Assembly: GCA_022791575.1 (NCBI GenBank)
Contig: JAAVZI010000004.1
Span: 1 to 59,162, forward strand
DNA length: 59,162 nucleotides
Reading direction: 5' to 3'
From: Lachnospiraceae bacterium
GTDB lineage: Bacteria > Bacillota > Clostridia > Lachnospirales > Lachnospiraceae
The translations under genes were made by a program, and so were the position numbers. This document shows, in pieces, positions 33,739 to 43,432 of this stretch. The notes under the pieces are model-generated. The model was not told the DNA's origin. It saw only the letters and a program-made list of their open reading frames with translations, and did not search any database. Positions within the stretch are counted from its first letter, which is position 1. Every line of letters begins with the position of its first letter.

Positions 33739-35862
33739 CTACACTTCAAAAATTAAATCTCCATAAGACGGCATCGGCCACATTTCCTTATCGACAATCA
33801 TTTCCAGTTTGTCGACCGGAGCCCTTAGTTCATCCATGCTAGCCTTAATCACCTCTTTAAAGTATACCGCCCGTTCTTTTCCTTCTTGTTTCTTTACTGC
33901 TTCCGCCACCTGGTCTGTCAGCTTGGATAATGCAGTTTTGGTATCTGCCAGATAATCGCTGACTTCTGCCAAAAGTTCCTCCTGTACACTAGTGTCTGCA
34001 TCGCTGACTGCTGACTTCACTGAATTAATAGAATCTGCCAAAACGGTCGTATATTTAATAATAGCCGGAATAATCTGTTTGCCTGCCATATCCATCATGG
34101 TTCGAGCCTCGATATTCAGTGCTTTGGAATATGCTTCATATAGAATTTCTGCACGGGATTCCAACTCTGCCCTTGTATACACGCCAAACTTCTCGAATAC
34201 CTTAACTGCCTTTTCTTCCGTAATACATGGAATGGTATCCACCATAGTTCTTAAGTGCGGCAGGCCTCTTCTTTCTGCTTCTGCCACCCATTCATCCGAA
34301 TAACCATTTCCGTTGAAGACAATTCTCTGATGTTCTGTAGCATTCCTCTTGATCAGATCATGAACAGCTGTCTCAAAGTTCTCTTCACCTGCTGCCTCCA
34401 GTTCGTCACAAATATCACAAAAGGCTTCTGCAACAATGGTATTGAGGATAATATTAGAGCCCGCAACCGAATCCGAAGAACCTACCATACGGAATTCAAA
34501 TTTATTCCCTGTAAATGCAAATGGAGAGGTTCTGTTTCTATCTGTGGCATCCTTTGAAAGAGAAGGAAGCGTACTGACACCTGTTTCCAGTCTTCCTCCC
34601 TTTTTACTCCTTGTAGCTTCACCAGTCTCAATCAACTGATTCAGTACATCCTGCAGCTGTTCTCCCAGAAATACCGAAATAATTGCTGGAGGCGCTTCAT
34701 TGGCACCAAGCCTATGATCGTTGCCGGCATCGGCAGCTGATTCACGCAGCAGATCTGCATGTACATCTACTGCCTTTAAAATCGCTGTCAGCACAAGCAG
34801 GAAGCGGATATTCTCATGAGGCTTTTTGCCTGGGTCTAAAAGGTTAATTCCGTCGTCCGTCGTCAGAGACCAGTTGTTATGTTTTCCAGAACCATTTACA
34901 CCAGCAAATGGCTTCTCATGAAGAAGACAGGTCAGTCCATGACGTCCTGCAACTTTCTTCAACACCTCCATTACAATCTGGTTATGGTCCACAGCTATGT
35001 TTGCCTCTGCATAGATAGGCGCTAGTTCATGCTGCGCCGGAGCCACTTCATTATGTTGGGTCTTGGCTGTCACTCCTAATTTCCATAATTCTTTATTAAC
35101 GTCCTTCATATAGGCAGCAATCCGCTCACGGATACTTCCAAAATAATGATCCTCCATCTCCTGACCCTTAGGAGGCATAGCACCGAACAGCGTCCGTCCA
35201 GTAAAGATCAGATCCTTTCTCTTCAGGTATTTCTCTCGATCCACTAGGAAATATTCCTGTTCGGGTCCAACAGATGGAGTGACTTTCTTAGAAGTTGTAT
35301 TACCGAATAATCTTAATAATCTGAGCGACTGTTTATTAATAGCTTCCATGGATCTTAACAGTGGAGTCTTTTTATCCAGCGCCTCTCCTGTATAGGAGCA
35401 GAAAGCCGTTGGAATGCAAAGAGTAGCACCTGCCGCATCTTCACGCACAAAAGCCGGAGAAGTGCAGTCCCATGCGGTATAACCTCGTGCCTCAAACGTT
35501 GCTCTTAATCCGCCTGACGGAAAAGAGGAAGCATCGGGTTCGCCTTTAATTAACTCTTTTCCGGAAAATTCCATAATTGTTGTTCCATCTGGATTTGGGG
35601 CCTGGATAAAAGAATCATGCTTCTCAGCGGTCGTTCCAGTCAACGGCTGAAACCAATGGGTATAATGGGTTGCCCCTTTTTCAATTGCCCAATCCTTCAT
35701 AGCATTGGCCACAACCTCAGCAATCATTGGATCTAAGCCTTTTCCCTCATCAATGGTTTTCCTCAATTCCTTATAAACCTTCTTCGGCAGACGTTCCGCC
35801 ATCACTTTGTCATTAAACACATTTTCGCCAAAAATTTCTGACACATTGATTTTTTCGCTCAT
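33739..35862 (-). CDS. glnN: Glutamine synthetase, type III
   Basis: 707 aa from the ATG at 35862, behind AAGGAAGGAATGA; an in-frame extension upstream is not supported by a ribosome-binding site. The length (type III is about 700-730, against about 450 for type I) and the blocks [60 protein letters not shown] and [11 protein letters not shown] identify GSIII. It fixes ammonium onto glutamate with ATP. The promoter and leader (35896-36057) contain a possible attenuator hairpin. Confidence 0.96.
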   Translation of the reverse strand: MSEKINVSEIFGENVFNDKVMAERLPKKVYKELRKTIDEGKGLDPMIAEVVANAMKDWAIEKGATHYTHWFQPLTGTTAEKHDSFIQAPNPDGTTIMEFSGKELIKGEPDASSFPSGGLRATFEARGYTAWDCTSPAFVREDAAGATLCIPTAFCSYTGEALDKKTPLLRSMEAINKQSLRLLRLFGNTTSKKVTPSVGPEQEYFLVDREKYLKRKDLIFTGRTLFGAMPPKGQEMEDHYFGSIRERIAAYMKDVNKELWKLGVTAKTQHNEVAPAQHELAPIYAEANIAVDHNQIVMEVLKKVAGRHGLTCLLHEKPFAGVNGSGKHNNWSLTTDDGINLLDPGKKPHENIRFLLVLTAILKAVDVHADLLRESAADAGNDHRLGANEAPPAIISVFLGEQLQDVLNQLIETGEATRSKKGGRLETGVSTLPSLSKDATDRNRTSPFAFTGNKFEFRMVGSSDSVAGSNIILNTIVAEAFCDICDELEAAGEENFETAVHDLIKRNATEHQRIVFNGNGYSDEWVAEAERRGLPHLRTMVDTIPCITEEKAVKVFEKFGVYTRAELESRAEILYEAYSKALNIEARTMMDMAGKQIIPAIIKYTTVLADSINSVKSAVSDADTSVQEELLAEVSDYLADTKTALSKLTDQVAEAVKKQEGKERAVYFKEVIKASMDELRAPVDKLEMIVDKEMWPMPSYGDLIFEV

Positions 35863-35938
35863 TTCATTCCTTCCTTTCTTTGCTGCTGCCCTCATGTAAC
35901 GACACTCCTGGTACGATTATCTTCTGTGTACCAAAATG

Positions 35939-35975
35939 AAAAAAAGGACACTCCACCTGTAGTTGGAACGCCCTT
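35939..35975 (-). terminator. Hairpin with U-run upstream of glnN (terminator or attenuator)
   Basis: Minus strand arms AAGGGCGTTCCAAC (35975-35962) and GTGGAGTGTCCTT (35956-35944) pair over 12-13 positions with three G-U pairs, then seven T. It lies about 90 bases after the OPT stop codon but downstream of a good promoter (36029-36057), so it may terminate OPT transcripts, attenuate glnN, or both. Confidence 0.6.
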
Positions 35976-36028
35976 GTTCATCAAATGTACTTGCGAAGAA
36001 TCATTTACATAATCTTCCTTACATACTT

Positions 36029-36057
36029 AGATTACCTCAATTCAGATAAAAAATCAA
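36029..36057 (-). promoter_or_regulatory. Candidate glnN promoter
   Basis: Minus strand TTGATT (36057-36052), 17-base spacer, TAATCT (36034-36029). Transcription from here would pass through the hairpin at 35939-35975 before reaching glnN. Confidence 0.45.
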
Positions 36058-36065
36058 GTACATTT

Positions 36066-37922
36066 TTAAATTTTTTTATTTTTATTCTTATGCATGGAAA
36101 TGATATACATCACTGCCAGCAGCAGAATAAAACACAGCAGCGCACCAACTGATCCCAGATTTAATATGGAACTGATATCAAAGAGGTCAGCAACCGTTCC
36201 TGCTTTTGCCGGAATTACAGCACCCACAGCCAGCAGAATTCCTACCAGCCCTTCCCCTGCGATCATCCCAGAAGAAAATAGAATTCCTCTCTCCACATGT
36301 TCTTCTCCCTCCTGCTCCTTACGCTTTTCAATTGCATACCGCACAACCGCTCCCGCCATGACTGGTACGCTTAAATGAATCGGCAGATACATACCAACTG
36401 CTGCCGGCAGCACAGGAATCTTAAGAATTTCCATCACCAGTGTAATAAATACGCCGATAAATACCAGATTCCAGGGCAGATTTCCATCCATAACCCCTTC
36501 CACCACCATTTTCATCAGCATAGCCTGCGGTGCCGGAAGCTGATTAGAACCATATCCCCATGCACGATTTAGAAGATACAAGACTACTCCAATTGTGACT
36601 GAGGCGGCTACAACTCCGATTATTTCGCCAATCTGCTGTTTTCTTGGTGTAGCGCCAAGCAGATAACCTGCCTTTAAATCCTGCGAAGTATCACCCGCTA
36701 TAGCCGCAATGATACAGATTACAGAACCAATAATAATAGCAATTACCATACCGTCTCTTCCATTGATTCCAGCAAATTTCAGCAGAAGAACAGAAATCAG
36801 CAGTGTGGCTATGGTCATACCAGATACCGGATTATTACTGCTTCCTACCAGCCCTACCATACGTGCTGAGACGGCTGCAAAGAAAAACCCGAAAATAATA
36901 ATTACCCAAGTACTTAGAAAATTAACAGGAATTGCCGGCAGCAGCCATATTGCCAATCCAATCAGTATAATCCCTACGATAATCACCCTCATGGATAAAT
37001 CCTGCTGGCCATCTTCCTCTTCAGAGCCTTTTCTGGCATTCCTGACTGCGGCTAGAAAGGTCTGTCCAATCATAGGCAGAGACTTAATTAGACTGATAAT
37101 TCCCGCTGCTGCCACAGCGCCTGCTCCGATATAGCGAATATAATTTCTCCAAAGTTCATGAGAAGTCATACCTGAGACAGCGGTCGTTCCGGGATATAAG
37201 ATGGTATCTCCACCAAAGACTGATATGACAGGCATTAACACCAACCAAGCCAGAATTCCTCCTGCCATCATGTAGGAAGCGATTTTAATTCCGCATATAT
37301 ATCCAACTCCTGCCAAAGCCGGAAGAACATCTGCCCCCACACCTGCCCCTTTATAATACCGGGGTTCATAATGTACTTCACTGGGAAATGCTTTTAATCC
37401 GTCCGCAGCAAATTTATACAACGCCGACAGTCCCAATCCTGCAAAGACAAGAGAGGCTTTGCTGCTGCCTTTTTCACCAGCCGCAATTACCTGGGCACAT
37501 GCAGTTCCTTCGGGATAAAGCAGCGTTTTTTCTTCCCTTACAATCAGAGACTTGCGAAGGGGCACCATAAATAGAATGCCTAATAAACCGCCGGCTAAAG
37601 CAATACAGGTAATCTCGAACAAAGTGGGCGGCTCTGACCGCCACTCATTTGCCCAGATAAACAAAGCAGGCATTGTAAAGATTGCTCCGGCCGCGACACT
37701 TTCCCCTGCTGAACCAATCGTCTGGACCATATTCGTTTCCAACCTGGAATTCTTTCTTAATACAAAACGGATAATTCCCATTGCAATGACAGCTGCCGGA
37801 ACCGAAGCGGATACGGTCATGCCCACACGCAGGCCCAGGTAAGCATTGGCTCCTCCAAATACAGAGGCCAGAATAATTCCCAGAATAACCGAGACGGCAC
37901 TCAATTCCTTTTTCTTTTTCAT
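36066..37922 (-). CDS. OPT-family oligopeptide transporter
   Basis: 618 aa with about 15 hydrophobic segments. The N-terminal GIILASVFGGANAYLGLRVGMTVSASVPAAV and the block MVQTIGSAGESVAAGAIFT are typical of bacterial OPT proteins, as are SARMVGLVGSSNNPVSGMTIAT and LGATPRKQQIGEIIGV. It probably imports peptides (or metal-chelate peptides) with protons. It follows sigG by only 10 bases in reverse order (its ATG at 37922, sigG stop at 37933), so sigG transcripts may run into it. Confidence 0.9.
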   Translation of the reverse strand: MKKKKELSAVSVILGIILASVFGGANAYLGLRVGMTVSASVPAAVIAMGIIRFVLRKNSRLETNMVQTIGSAGESVAAGAIFTMPALFIWANEWRSEPPTLFEITCIALAGGLLGILFMVPLRKSLIVREEKTLLYPEGTACAQVIAAGEKGSSKASLVFAGLGLSALYKFAADGLKAFPSEVHYEPRYYKGAGVGADVLPALAGVGYICGIKIASYMMAGGILAWLVLMPVISVFGGDTILYPGTTAVSGMTSHELWRNYIRYIGAGAVAAAGIISLIKSLPMIGQTFLAAVRNARKGSEEEDGQQDLSMRVIIVGIILIGLAIWLLPAIPVNFLSTWVIIIFGFFFAAVSARMVGLVGSSNNPVSGMTIATLLISVLLLKFAGINGRDGMVIAIIIGSVICIIAAIAGDTSQDLKAGYLLGATPRKQQIGEIIGVVAASVTIGVVLYLLNRAWGYGSNQLPAPQAMLMKMVVEGVMDGNLPWNLVFIGVFITLVMEILKIPVLPAAVGMYLPIHLSVPVMAGAVVRYAIEKRKEQEGEEHVERGILFSSGMIAGEGLVGILLAVGAVIPAKAGTVADLFDISSILNLGSVGALLCFILLLAVMYIISMHKNKNKKI

Positions 37923-37932
37923 AGAAATCCTC

Positions 37933-38709
37933 CTAGACCAGATAATTCTTCATACAGCGAAGAGCATTTTTCTCCAAACGGCTGACCTGTGCTTGAGAAA
38001 TGCCAATTTCTTCCGCCACTTCCATCTGTGTTTTGCCTTGAAAAAAACGAAGCTGGATAATATAGTTCTGCCGTTCACTTAACTTCTTCATAGCCTCACC
38101 AAGCGAAATATCCTCTACCCAGTTATCCTCTTTATTCTTTTTATCACTAATCTGGTCCATAACATAAAGGGTATCTCCACCTTCACTATAAACTGGGTCA
38201 TAGAGGCTGACCGGACTTTGAATGGCATCCAGTGCATGTACAATCTCTTCCTTGGGTACGCCGATTTCTTTCTCAATATCTTCAATGGTCGGTTCCTTTA
38301 AAGAAGTTTTCATAAGATTTTCTTTGGCATAGATTGCTTTATAGGCAATATCCCGCAACGAACGACTGACACGGATACTGTTATTATCTCTTAGATAACG
38401 TCTGATCTCACCGATAATCATCGGCACGGCATAAGTGGAAAATTTTACATTTAAAGTATCATCAAAGTTATCAATGGCCTTAATGAGACCAATACATCCG
38501 ATTTGAAATAAATCATCTACATTTTCATTGCTGTTGGAAAAACGTTTGATTACACTTAAGACTAGCCTTAGATTTCCCTTAATATAAGTCTCCCTTGCCT
38601 CCTGGTCTCCCTGTTTGATCCGCTTGAATAAAGCATCCTTATCCTCATTTTTTAACAGCGGCAGTTTCGCCGTATTTACCCCGCAGATTTCTACTTTATT
38701 GAGAGCCAT
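37933..38709 (-). CDS. sigG: Sporulation sigma factor SigG
   Basis: 258 aa. Forespore-specific late sigma factor. The opening NKVEICGVNTAKLPLLKNEE-like block (here KVEICGVNTAKLPLLKN) is the SigG hallmark. Region 2 has NLRLVLSVIKRFSNSNENVDDLFQIGCIGLIKAIDNFD and FSTYAVPMIIGEIRRYLRD; region 4 has LSERQNYIIQLRFFQGKTQMEVAEEIGISQAQVSRLEKNAL. GGAGGAAATAAAAGG precedes the ATG. A sigma-F type promoter lies at 38798-38826, and a terminator separates it from sigE, so it is expressed independently in the forespore. Confidence 0.97.
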   Translation of the reverse strand: MALNKVEICGVNTAKLPLLKNEDKDALFKRIKQGDQEARETYIKGNLRLVLSVIKRFSNSNENVDDLFQIGCIGLIKAIDNFDDTLNVKFSTYAVPMIIGEIRRYLRDNNSIRVSRSLRDIAYKAIYAKENLMKTSLKEPTIEDIEKEIGVPKEEIVHALDAIQSPVSLYDPVYSEGGDTLYVMDQISDKKNKEDNWVEDISLGEAMKKLSERQNYIIQLRFFQGKTQMEVAEEIGISQAQVSRLEKNALRCMKNYLV

Positions 38710-38797
38710 CCTTTTATTTCCTCCTTGTGCTTTACTCTGACCAGGTCTCAGCCTGACATCTTGGACGTACAGTCAGACTATATAAACCGATAACTAA

Positions 38798-38826
38798 ATT
38801 GTTCTCACAAGAAGGAAAATTTATAC
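38798..38826 (-). promoter_or_regulatory. Sigma-F type promoter of sigG
   Basis: Minus strand GTATA (38826-38822), 15-base spacer, GAGAACAAT (38806-38798), matching the sigma-F consensus GYWTA / GGNRAYAMT at all but one position. sigG is a known sigma-F target in Bacillus and Clostridium. Confidence 0.65.
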
Positions 38827-38872
38827 TTATAATTGTTCGCATCAATTGCCCTTTTTTGACATTTGTTCCAAT

Positions 38873-38941
38873 AAAAAACAGCATGATTTTTGTCGAACAT
38901 CAGTTTTGCTCTAATGTTATTCAAAAATCATGCTGTTTTTC
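38873..38941 (-). terminator. Terminator of the spoIIGA-sigE operon
   Basis: Arms AAAAACAGCATGATTTTTG and CAAAAATCATGCTGTTTTT pair perfectly across a 29-base loop. About 60 bases behind sigE on the minus strand. Confidence 0.85.
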
Positions 38942-39003
38942 TATATGATTTAACCACTCACTTAGACGGTAAAGGTTCCCCATTCCCTTAACGCCTTTCT
39001 TTC

Positions 39004-39744
39004 TTACTGGTAACGAACGATTTCTCGTTTCAGCCGTCCCATTATTTTTTTCTCAAGTCTGGAAATATAAGACTGTGAAATTCCAAGCAGATCTGCCACC
39101 TCTTTCTGTGTCATTTCACCTCCGTCGTCACGGTCTAAGCCAAACCTTAAATTCACTATGGTACGTTCCCGTTCTGAAAGTTTCTCAATGGCTTTCGTTA
39201 ACAGACTTTTCTCAACCTCGGCCTCAATGCCTCTGTATATAATATCCTCATCCGTTCCCAGGATATCCGAAAGCAGCAGCTCATTGCCATCCCAGTCCAC
39301 ATTCAAAGGCTCATCAATGGATACTTCCATCTTCGTCTTACTATTCCTTCTAAGGTACATTAAAATTTCATTCTCAATACATCGAGAGGCATAAGTTGCC
39401 AATTTAATATTCTTATCTGGATTGAAGGTATTGATAGACTTAATTAATCCTATCGTACCTATGGATATTAAATCTTCTACCCCAACTCCGGTATTATCGA
39501 ATTTTTTAGCTATGTATACAACCAGGCGCAGGTTGTGCTCGATCAATACGGTACGCGCTTCACTGGCATACTCCGTATCCAGATCCGAAATAATTTTTGC
39601 CTCTTCCTCGGCCTCTAACGGCGCCGGCAGCACCTCTGCCCCTCCTATGTAGTGAATTTCTCCATGACTCAGCTGCATAACATTCTGCAGACTGTACATC
39701 ATTTTCAATCTTATCTTATTATGTAAAAACACTTTAAACAACAT
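39004..39744 (-). CDS. sigE: Sporulation sigma factor SigE (pro-sigma-E)
   Basis: 246 aa. Mother-cell early sigma factor made as an inactive precursor. The N-terminal pro-sequence (about 1-30) ends near [13 protein letters not shown], which corresponds to the cleavage region YYIGGSEALPPPL of B. subtilis SigE. Region 2 has [37 protein letters not shown], region 4 has [27 protein letters not shown]. It is 13 bases behind spoIIGA, its presumed activating protease. Confidence 0.97.
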   Translation of the reverse strand: MLFKVFLHNKIRLKMMYSLQNVMQLSHGEIHYIGGAEVLPAPLEAEEEAKIISDLDTEYASEARTVLIEHNLRLVVYIAKKFDNTGVGVEDLISIGTIGLIKSINTFNPDKNIKLATYASRCIENEILMYLRRNSKTKMEVSIDEPLNVDWDGNELLLSDILGTDEDIIYRGIEAEVEKSLLTKAIEKLSERERTIVNLRFGLDRDDGGEMTQKEVADLLGISQSYISRLEKKIMGRLKREIVRYQ

Positions 39745-39757
39745 CTTTCCTTTCCTC

Positions 39758-40591
39758 CTATCCCTGTGCAGTCAATACCACCTGAAATGCACGGCGGATA
39801 CTCACAGGTTTACTGCTTATGCCTAACAATGGATTTTCATACTCCAGTTCTTCCCCCTCTTTTTGAATCAACATACGGTCTGCTGCCAGAACCGGCATAA
39901 TTCCAGGCTTTGCATCTATAGTTTCGTATGGTATCAGAAATATCCTCTCTCCTTCCACTCCCATTTCCATGGATGTAAAATCACCAGACTCTACACACTG
40001 TCTCAGTGAATCTGAAAGATAATCCCTGATTGCTTCATAGCTGATCACGGAAACTCCTTTCTGATGGTATGGAGAACGAAGAAGATTTCCTGTATCCCAC
40101 AGCCCCTTCAGGCAAAGCAGGTGCTGCTTATAATTAATACGGATTTCATATATATGTTGCGTCTCCTCTTGTTTTCGCGCATACAAGAAAACTGCTCCCC
40201 GGATTCCTACATATATACCCACACATAATACAAACAGGAGCCATACATGTTCTACCTGCAGATTCAGCCATCTGAAAATTCCATTCACTAAAAAACTGAC
40301 CAGATACAAAAGTATAACCGCACGAACAATTCCCGCTTTTTTATTGCCCGGAAATGCAATCACTGCCATGCTTACATAGGCACACATATAAAACAGCAGC
40401 CGGGTCCACATATACTGTTTGACTGGAATACACAGATAAACACTTAATATGGCAGAGCCTGCCATGGCTGCCGCAATCATCCGTATCATCGTACTTCTAT
40501 AATGCTGTATTTTCTGCACAATAAGGATAATCAGAAAATCCAAAACGGCATTTACAGCAAAAAAAATATCTATGTATATTTCATAGAACAC
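39758..40591 (-). CDS. spoIIGA: Sigma-E processing peptidase SpoIIGA
   Basis: 277 aa, starting at GTG (40591) three bases behind GGAGGTGA. Five hydrophobic segments in the first 135 residues form the septum-embedded sensor; the C-terminal half is an aspartic-protease-like domain with the catalytic Asp in [14 protein letters not shown]. It cleaves pro-sigma-E after the septum forms, in response to the forespore protein SpoIIR. The upstream region has a long-spacer promoter with Spo0A boxes. Confidence 0.94.
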   Translation of the reverse strand: MFYEIYIDIFFAVNAVLDFLIILIVQKIQHYRSTMIRMIAAAMAGSAILSVYLCIPVKQYMWTRLLFYMCAYVSMAVIAFPGNKKAGIVRAVILLYLVSFLVNGIFRWLNLQVEHVWLLFVLCVGIYVGIRGAVFLYARKQEETQHIYEIRINYKQHLLCLKGLWDTGNLLRSPYHQKGVSVISYEAIRDYLSDSLRQCVESGDFTSMEMGVEGERIFLIPYETIDAKPGIMPVLAADRMLIQKEGEELEYENPLLGISSKPVSIRRAFQVVLTAQG

Positions 40592-40620
40592 ACGTCACCT
40601 CCGCTTGTTATTATGCGTTC

Positions 40621-40717
40621 ATTATAGACCTGCCATCCTGTAAATTTTGTCAAATCCAATCCCTTTTTAACTTCTTTTTACCGCAAGATTCTACATGTTC
40701 TTTGATAATACGACAAA
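40621..40717 (-). promoter_or_regulatory. spoIIG promoter with long spacer and Spo0A boxes
   Basis: Minus strand TTGACA (40653-40648), a 21-base spacer, and TATAAT (40626-40621). A Spo0A box in reverse orientation, TTTTGTCAAAT on the plus strand (40645-40655), covers the -35 element. A second, TTTGTCGTA (40717-40709 on the minus strand), lies about 56 bases upstream. This is the layout of B. subtilis spoIIG, where the spacer is 22 bases and Spo0A-P lets sigma-A use the misplaced -35. Confidence 0.7.
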
Positions 40718-40747
40718 AAAGGACATATGCCTTTACATATGTCCTTT
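40714..40747 (-). terminator. Terminator of ftsZ
   Basis: Perfect 12-bp stem AAAGGACATATG (40718-40729 / 40736-40747) with a six-base loop and a run of six T on the minus strand. The T-run continues into the distal Spo0A box of spoIIGA. Confidence 0.9.
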
Positions 40748-40782
40748 CATTCTTTTTCCATCATTGATTCTTAAAATGATTA

Positions 40783-42084
40783 TTATTTTTTATACTTCTG
40801 TAAAAAGATTGGAATCTCCAATGATTTAGATGCTGGCTGCTGCCTAGCTGGTGCTGCTGTATGTGTATTCTCTTGTACTTCCTCCTTCACCGGCTGCTCT
40901 ACCGCCGCTGGCTTTCTAAAAGAAACTCTCTGCGCAGTCCCTGTCTCTGCTCTGGTAAATTCTGCACGCTCTGGCTGCGGAGCAACTGTTGCTGCTGTCT
41001 GTCTTTGTACAGAAGCCGTAACTCTCTGTGTCGGTGAGGCCATAGTATTGGAACGTACGCCGCCGGCTGTCTGGCCCGGCCTGCCTGTATGCATGGCATT
41101 ATCCGGCATAATTCTGCTCTCCTGTACCTGAGGCTGAGACTTGCCCAGACCAGTTGCAATTACTGTTACAGTTACTGCATCGGTTACATTCTCATCATAC
41201 ATAGCACCAAAGATAATATTCACTTCTTCGCCTGTAAATTCCTGTACATAAGATGCAACCTCATCCCCATCCGTCAGGGTTACATCACCAGAAATATTAA
41301 TAATTACATCTGATGCTCCAGCAATGCTGGTCTCTAAAAGCGGACTGTTTACGGCCATCTTAACCGCATCCATAGCCTTGTCGTCACCCTGAGCCTGTCC
41401 AATTCCAATATGTGCCAGTCCACCGTCTTTCATAACAGTCTGAACATCTGCAAAATCCAGACTGATCAATGCCGGTAGATTAATTAAATCTGTAATTCCC
41501 TGTACCGCCTGCTGAAGAACCTCATCTGCTTTCTTAAGTGCTTCTGGCATAGTTGTTCTGCGATCCACAATCTGCAGCAGTTTATCATTGGGAATCACAA
41601 TCAGGGTATCCACACTTTCCTTTAATTTCTCAAGTCCGCGGAGCGCATTATCCATACGAACCTTACCTTCGAATTTGAAAGGCTTAGTCACAACTCCTAC
41701 TGTAAGAATCCCCTTGCTTTTGGCAATTCCTGCTACCACCGGCGCAGCACCAGTACCAGTACCTCCGCCCATTCCACATGTGACGAATACCATATCGGCA
41801 CCTTCTACAATCTCAGATATCTCTTCTACATTTTCTTCGGCTGCTTTTTCACCAACTTCCGGCTTAGCACCTGCTCCAAGACCTTTGGTCAGCTTCTCGC
41901 CAATCTGAACAGTCTGGCCCTTGCATAACTGAAGTGCCTGCTTGTCCGTATTAATACAGACAAACTCCACTCCGCCTATATTCTCATCTATCATTCTGTT
42001 AACTGCATTATTACCTGCACCGCCAACTCCTATCACAATAATATTAGCTGCGCGGTCCATTCCGCTATCTGTTAATTCAAACAA
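40783..42084 (-). CDS. ftsZ: Cell division GTPase FtsZ
   Basis: 433 aa from a TTG at 42084, eight bases behind GAAGGAGG; longer in-frame readings include the ribosome-binding site. Tubulin-like GTPase forming the Z ring. Seen: [17 protein letters not shown] at 15-31, the tubulin signature [14 protein letters not shown] near 104-117, and [14 protein letters not shown] Pro/Gln/Thr-rich linker (about 325-420) leads to the C-terminal peptide [12 protein letters not shown], which binds division partners. ftsA is not adjacent. It has its own promoter and a terminator. Confidence 0.97.
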   Translation of the reverse strand: MFELTDSGMDRAANIIVIGVGGAGNNAVNRMIDENIGGVEFVCINTDKQALQLCKGQTVQIGEKLTKGLGAGAKPEVGEKAAEENVEEISEIVEGADMVFVTCGMGGGTGTGAAPVVAGIAKSKGILTVGVVTKPFKFEGKVRMDNALRGLEKLKESVDTLIVIPNDKLLQIVDRRTTMPEALKKADEVLQQAVQGITDLINLPALISLDFADVQTVMKDGGLAHIGIGQAQGDDKAMDAVKMAVNSPLLETSIAGASDVIINISGDVTLTDGDEVASYVQEFTGEEVNIIFGAMYDENVTDAVTVTVIATGLGKSQPQVQESRIMPDNAMHTGRPGQTAGGVRSNTMASPTQRVTASVQRQTAATVAPQPERAEFTRAETGTAQRVSFRKPAAVEQPVKEEVQENTHTAAPARQQPASKSLEIPIFLQKYKK

Positions 42085-42128
42085 GGTTCTTCCTCCTTCA
42101 CACAACTACCCATAGTCACTCTTATACT

Positions 42129-42157
42129 ACTATACATGGTTTCTTTCAGGAAATCAA
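42129..42157 (-). promoter_or_regulatory. Sigma-A promoter of ftsZ
   Basis: Minus strand TTGATT (42157-42152), 17-base spacer, TATAGT (42134-42129), 45 bases before the TTG start. Confidence 0.6.
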
Positions 42158-42218
42158 CATTAATTTTCAATTCTGTATATTTTTTCTACTTTATTCTGCT
42201 TTTAAATATAAAAAATCT

Positions 42219-43319
42219 TTAATTAATAACAATATTAGCACAAGATATATCTTCTCCCAGATTATATACCTTGCCAGTGTTAAGGCTTACCACCATGGGA
42301 CGCAATACATTGTTTGGAGAATTCTTTACCACCTTTGCTGTCTCTCCATTGCTCAGTTCTACCACGGCATCCACAGGATACAAGATGATGCTTTCCAGGA
42401 AACACTGCATAGCCTCCATATCCAGCTCTCCTGTCATTGACATGACCATCTCTACTGCGGTCCGCTGTGTAAATGCCTTTTTATAAGGCCGTTCGGTTAC
42501 CAGCGCATCGTAAATATCAGCCACAGACAAAATCTTAGCATAATTGCTGATCTGGCTGGCCTGTACTGCCATGGGATATCCTCTCCCATCCGTCTTTTCA
42601 TGATGCTGCAATACAGCCATAGCAACCTCTGGGCCGAATTCTTTCCTGTCCTTAATCATTCTGTAACCAAACACCGGATGCTGTTTCATAATAGTAAATT
42701 CCTCATCATCCAAGGGTCCCGGTTTATTCAGAATCTCATTTGGCACTTTCGTCTTACCCACATCATGAAGCAGCCCTGCAACTCCGATTTCACGAATTCT
42801 TTTATCAGACATTCCCTGCTTTTTTGCCAGTATCATAGCAATGGTCGCTACATCTACACTATGCTTAAATGTATATTCATCACTGGTTTTGAGAGCATTG
42901 ATATCAAGAGCCACCGCATTATTACTGTTAATCGTGTTCATCAGGTCATTGGCAATGCTGTCCGTTGCATCAGCCAGATGTTCTGATTCGGTATTGCTGT
43001 AAATATACTGAATTCCTTCTGCTACCCTTTTACGAACACTATTAGACAAAGTCACTTTGGAACGGTCTTCTGTGTGAAGCTTCTCAATATTTTCCAGAGC
43101 CAATGGACAAATCTCTTCTTCCTTTGGCTGCCCGCTTTCTTCCTTACCTTCCTGAATGTAGACGCTCATAATTCCCATTTTTATCATGGATTCTATTATG
43201 TAATCATCCAAATAGGAACCTCTCGCCACCAAAATACGCCCAAGCCTGTCAACCACCGACTGATCCATTCTCATTCCGGCCTTAAGCTGTCTGGTGCGCA
43301 TATATTTTCGTTTGATCAA
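42219..43319 (-). CDS. HD-GYP domain protein, probable c-di-GMP phosphodiesterase
   Basis: 366 aa. The N-terminal 100 residues resemble the small DUF3391-like leader of many HD-GYP proteins. The catalytic domain (about 145-320) carries HSVDVATIAMILA, GLLHDVGKTKVPNEILNKPG, and HHEKTDGRGYP, the metal-binding HD pair plus the GYP motif. These residues are expected of an active cyclic di-GMP (or related cyclic dinucleotide) phosphodiesterase. No membrane segment. It lies between divIB and ftsZ, an unusual address. TTG start at 43319, ribosome-binding site weak. Confidence 0.9.
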   Translation of the reverse strand: MIKRKYMRTRQLKAGMRMDQSVVDRLGRILVARGSYLDDYIIESMIKMGIMSVYIQEGKEESGQPKEEEICPLALENIEKLHTEDRSKVTLSNSVRKRVAEGIQYIYSNTESEHLADATDSIANDLMNTINSNNAVALDINALKTSDEYTFKHSVDVATIAMILAKKQGMSDKRIREIGVAGLLHDVGKTKVPNEILNKPGPLDDEEFTIMKQHPVFGYRMIKDRKEFGPEVAMAVLQHHEKTDGRGYPMAVQASQISNYAKILSVADIYDALVTERPYKKAFTQRTAVEMVMSMTGELDMEAMQCFLESIILYPVDAVVELSNGETAKVVKNSPNNVLRPMVVSLNTGKVYNLGEDISCANIVIN

Positions 43320-43432
43320 AGTTACACCACATTTCTCATATGTTTTCTATTATCGTATTATTGTAGCATATTGGAATATAATGTGCAAGTATCTGCGGCG
43401 GTTTTTCGCACTCATCCCAAACATGGTATTCC

